Below are positions 6,265 through 8,771 of a stretch of DNA of 8,771 nucleotides, in pieces. The stretch is taken from the NCBI GenBank assembly GCA_016933985.1, contig JAFGTU010000522.1:1-8771 (forward strand), in the 5' to 3' direction. Source of the DNA: Sedimentisphaerales bacterium (GTDB lineage: Bacteria; Planctomycetota; Phycisphaerae; Sedimentisphaerales; Anaerobacaceae). The position numbers and the translations under genes are program-made. Position 1 is the stretch's first letter; each line of letters opens with the position of its first letter. Below the pieces are notes generated by a model. It ran no database searches and was not told where the DNA came from. It saw only the letters and a program-made list of their open reading frames with translations.

Positions 6265-6294
6265 TTGATTCTTGGCCCTATATTTTGGTATAAT
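6265..6294 (+). promoter_or_regulatory. Promoter of the DUF3616/dockerin gene (extended -10)
   Basis: -35 TTGATT (6265-6270), an 18-base spacer ending in TTTTGG, and a perfect -10 TATAAT (6289-6294) preceded by TGG. Transcription would start near 6301, giving a leader of about 65 bases before the ATG at 6366. Confidence 0.7.
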
Positions 6295-6365
6295 ACAGCA
6301 GGTAGATGTGGGGTTGCGGTGGTGGTGCTTGGATTATGCTCTTTGCTGGAAGAAATGGCTGAAAG

Positions 6366-8546
6366 ATGCGGTTGTTGGTATCAATTCTGGTTATACTCAC
6401 GGTGTTGACGGCTTTTGCCTGCGCGGAACCGCTCACCATAATCATTGTAACCTCAGATTCCAACGAGTCGGAGCGAGGCTACACCGAATTCCTCCAGGAC
6501 ATCTACCGCGGAAACGTGGACGTTCAGATAAGGCCCGACAGATACAATGAGAACCTCAGCTCAACCAAGAAGCTCGAGCTCGAATCCGCCGATCTGATTA
6601 TCGTCTCCAGAGATAACTTAGACACCGATTACAATGCCGACGCCAAATTCTGGAACGGCCTGAACGTGCCGATCCTCAACCACAACATCAAGCTCGCCCG
6701 ATGTGACGGGCACGATTACTGGGACTGGCTCGACGGCGACGACACCCCCCTGGCGCCACACACGCACTTAACCGCAGCCGATCCTAACGACCGGATATTT
6801 GCAGGCGTTGATACCTCCGCCGGGATAGTGGAGATATTTGCCCCCGCTGTTGAGATCGATTACTCGGACCAGTCGTCCGCCGGTTACGGAGCCATTATAG
6901 CCACGAGCGACGGCGACGTTGTTATCGCACGCTGGCTCGGCAATGAATCGGCCTATTACGAGGACTCTGATTATGCGCCCGGCGGGCCGCGGGTCTTCTT
7001 CGCAATGCCGAGGATGACCTATGAGTTCTTCGACAATGCGACCGACCAGGCAAAGCTCATGCTCAAAAATGCAATCCTTTCGCTCTTGCCGATATACAGG
7101 CCCAGGGCCGACCTCGACAACGACCTCGACGTTGACTTTCTGGATTATGCAATCTTTGCGGGCTATTGGGGCGATTCCGGCTGTGTGGAAGGCGTCCCCT
7201 GTGCCAGGGCGGATTTCACCGGCGATGCCAACATTGCCGCCGGCGACCTGGCGCTATTTGCCGAAGAATGGCTCGACGGCGCCGATGCTACGCCCCCCGA
7301 ACCCAACGTTATGACCTGGCAAACCGAGCCGATGACGCTCTCGACAACGTCAATCTACATGGCCGCTACCCACGCATCCGACGCCCAATATGGCGTAGAG
7401 TACTATTTCCAGTGCTTGTCAGGCGGCGGACCAGATAGCGGCTGGCAGTACGTCAATACATTCGAGCCTAACACGCTAACGCTGGCCACGGAATACGCCT
7501 ATCGAGCAAAGGCCCGCGACACGTCCAGCCGGCTCAACGAAACCGAATGGTCCGACCCTGCAACTACGAGGACCTTCGGATTATTCTACGAAATTGCCGA
7601 TGCCTCCGCCGCGGCCGCCCTCGATGCAAACCTGTTCATCGCAGCCGGCGACGAGACAAACCGGCTCTCCATATACGACTCCAACGAGCCTGCCTCTCGC
7701 CCGATTCTCGACTTCAACCTCACCGACTACCTCGATATCGATATGAATCACCCGGAATCCGATATCGAAGGGGCAACCTGGTTCAACGGCAGAATCTTCT
7801 GGATCACCTCGCACGGCAGAAACAGAGAGGGCAAATACTGGCCCAGCCGATACCGCTTCTTTGCCACGACCGTGACACAGGCCGGGGCGGATGCAAATAT
7901 TACAGTGGACGGCTACTATGCTAATCTCATCGATGACCTGATCGACTACGATTCGACGTACAATCTGGGCCTTGCCGACGCGATAGGCGTGATCGACGGC
8001 AATATAAATCCCGACCAAATCCCCGACCTTGCTCCGAAAAAAGATGGCTTGAACATCGAGGGCCTCTGCACAGCTGCAGACGGAAACTCGATGTTCATCG
8101 CTTTTAGAAACCCAAGACCCGATGTCAACGGAATCAGTAACGCCCTGATCATCCAGATCAACAACCCTGAGCAAGTCGTTCTGAACGGGCTGCCCGCCGA
8201 TTTTGAGCCGCCTATGCTTCTTAATCTCGACGGCCTTGGCATCCGCAGCATGGAGTACTCCCCGACCCTTGGCCGATACCTCATCGTCGCCGGCTCGCAC
8301 AAGGGAGGCGCCGACAGCCCGCTCCAAATCTTCTATTCATACGATATGACCGCCGGCATACTGACCATGATCGAAGAATTCCCGATTATCACCCCCGAAG
8401 CAATGTTCCAATTCCCCGACAGCAACGACATCCAGGTCCTCAGCGACGATGGGGTGCTAATGATCGATACCCCAGAAGGCCCCGTAATGAACAAGCTGCT
8501 CCCAAGAGAGCAAAGAACCTTCCGAACCCAGGCAATTACCCCCTGA
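6366..8546 (+). CDS. Secreted ThuA-like / dockerin / FN3-like / DUF3616 protein
   Basis: 726 aa, predicted to be exported. Residues 1-20 are a signal peptide (MRLLVSILVILTVLTAFACA, cleavage before EP). Residues 22-240 look like the ThuA/glutamine-amidotransferase-like fold seen in planctomycete secreted proteins (LTIIIVTSDS, ADLIIVSRDN, WNGLNVPILNHN); no catalytic triad is claimed. Residues 249-305 are a complete two-loop dockerin: D249-L-D-N-D253-L-D-V-D-F-L-D260, then D-F-T-G-D-A-N-I-A-A-G-D, ending EEWLDG. Residues about 308-403 resemble a fibronectin type III domain. Residues 408 to about 715 match DUF3616 (YEIADASAAAALD, DIEGATWFNGRIFWITSHGR, DGLNIEGLC, FIAFRNPRP), probably a beta-propeller-like fold. 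The start is fixed by the signal peptide and promoter; the ribosome site is weak (GAAAG directly before ATG). The dockerin suggests calcium-stabilised attachment to a partner; the substrate is unknown. Confidence 0.88.
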   Translation: MRLLVSILVILTVLTAFACAEPLTIIIVTSDSNESERGYTEFLQDIYRGNVDVQIRPDRYNENLSSTKKLELESADLIIVSRDNLDTDYNADAKFWNGLNVPILNHNIKLARCDGHDYWDWLDGDDTPLAPHTHLTAADPNDRIFAGVDTSAGIVEIFAPAVEIDYSDQSSAGYGAIIATSDGDVVIARWLGNESAYYEDSDYAPGGPRVFFAMPRMTYEFFDNATDQAKLMLKNAILSLLPIYRPRADLDNDLDVDFLDYAIFAGYWGDSGCVEGVPCARADFTGDANIAAGDLALFAEEWLDGADATPPEPNVMTWQTEPMTLSTTSIYMAATHASDAQYGVEYYFQCLSGGGPDSGWQYVNTFEPNTLTLATEYAYRAKARDTSSRLNETEWSDPATTRTFGLFYEIADASAAAALDANLFIAAGDETNRLSIYDSNEPASRPILDFNLTDYLDIDMNHPESDIEGATWFNGRIFWITSHGRNREGKYWPSRYRFFATTVTQAGADANITVDGYYANLIDDLIDYDSTYNLGLADAIGVIDGNINPDQIPDLAPKKDGLNIEGLCTAADGNSMFIAFRNPRPDVNGISNALIIQINNPEQVVLNGLPADFEPPMLLNLDGLGIRSMEYSPTLGRYLIVAGSHKGGADSPLQIFYSYDMTAGILTMIEEFPIITPEAMFQFPDSNDIQVLSDDGVLMIDTPEGPVMNKLLPREQRTFRTQAITP

Positions 8547-8593
8547 ATGCACCCAATCCCACCGGCTGCCCAGAGTTCTCTTCGATAGGGCAC

Positions 8594-8622
8594 TTGCATT
8601 GTCTTTTCTATGCGGCTATAAT
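8594..8622 (+). promoter_or_regulatory. Promoter of the GNAT gene, predicting a near-leaderless mRNA
   Basis: -35 TTGCAT (8594-8599), a 17-base spacer, and a perfect -10 TATAAT (8617-8622). The ATG at 8631-8633 starts only 8 bases after the -10, so transcription should start at, or one or two bases from, the start codon. No Shine-Dalgarno precedes the ATG, which agrees. Confidence 0.65.
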
Positions 8623-8630
8623 CCTCGCCC

Positions 8631-8771
8631 ATGGACGTACGCAATGCGAAGATCTCTGATGTCGAGGCGATTCACGGCCTGATTAGCTCGTATGCCGAGC
8701 TGGACCGGATGCTCTTTCGCTCGATGGCCGATATATTCGAGAATCTGCAGACCTTCACCGTGGTCGAGGCC
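8631..8771 (+). CDS. GNAT N-acetyltransferase, ArgA-like, N-terminal part
   Basis: Only the first 47 codons are in the window. The opening (MDVRNAKISDVEAIHGLISS, then YAELDRMLFRSMADIFENL and TFTVVEA) matches the N-terminus of short GNAT proteins annotated as ArgA-like amino-acid N-acetyltransferases, which use acetyl-CoA to acetylate glutamate in arginine synthesis. The pattern R-x-A-x-x-x-D-x-x-x-I, then LxRS-x-x-x-I-x-x-N-L, is characteristic. The acetyl-CoA-binding loop lies beyond the right edge, so the exact substrate cannot be judged. It lies 84 bp after the DUF3616 gene but has its own promoter, so it is probably an independent unit. Confidence 0.75.
   Translation, partial: MDVRNAKISDVEAIHGLISSYAELDRMLFRSMADIFENLQTFTVVEA

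Noticed and set aside
7110..7135. Short direct repeat CGACCTCGACAA/CGACCTCGACG
   Set aside because: Explained by the repetitive Asp-rich calcium loop of the dockerin, not a DNA repeat element.
7581..8327. Minus-strand open frame of 248 codons
   Set aside because: Antisense to the DUF3616 domain, whose conserved motifs lie on the plus strand.

Overview
The window looks like chromosomal DNA of a Planctomycetota bacterium, most likely class Phycisphaerae (Sedimentisphaerales-like). This assignment is inference. It rests on secreted proteins carrying dockerin-type EF-hand repeats, a ThuA-like/dockerin/DUF3616 protein, an IS66 relic, and a dedicated ACP/dehydratase/ketosynthase cluster whose long-insert ACP type I associate with planctomycetes. 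No rRNA, tRNA or CRISPR array was seen.

Left third (1-2543, all minus strand): a compact type II fatty-acid/polyketide-like operon. In transcription order it holds a FabZ-like hotdog protein whose catalytic Glu is replaced by Gln, an extended acyl carrier protein (131 aa), a second FabZ-like dehydratase with intact His/Glu, and a ketosynthase-family protein with no Cys at the usual nucleophile position. The ketosynthase runs off the left edge. Gene spacing is tight (a 2-bp gap, a 68-bp gap and a 1-bp TAATG overlap), and a good promoter (2515-2543) precedes the first gene. The pairing of degenerate and intact paralogues recalls KS/chain-length-factor and ApeI/ApeP-type heterocomplexes of aryl polyene systems. 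This is a specialised lipid or polyene pathway, not obviously housekeeping fatty-acid synthesis.

Middle (2544-6265): an accessory and partly decayed region. It has an orphan dockerin tail on the plus strand (2579-2653), a secreted minus-strand protein with a lectin-like N-terminus and a C-terminal half-dockerin (2833-4338, its own promoter at 4467-4495), a 5'-truncated IS66 transposase with a recognisable right end (4760-5470), and directly abutting it a 5'-truncated plus-strand gene ending in a coiled coil (5471-6031). A 330-bp non-coding stretch with inverted repeats follows.

Right third (6265-8771, plus strand): a 726-aa secreted protein (signal peptide, ThuA-like domain, complete two-loop dockerin, FN3-like domain, DUF3616) behind an extended -10 promoter resembling that of the other dockerin gene, then the start of an ArgA-like GNAT acetyltransferase whose promoter predicts a nearly leaderless mRNA.

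The most interesting items are the paired active/degenerate enzymes in the lipid operon, the shared promoter type of the two secreted dockerin genes, and the IS66/gene-fragment junction.
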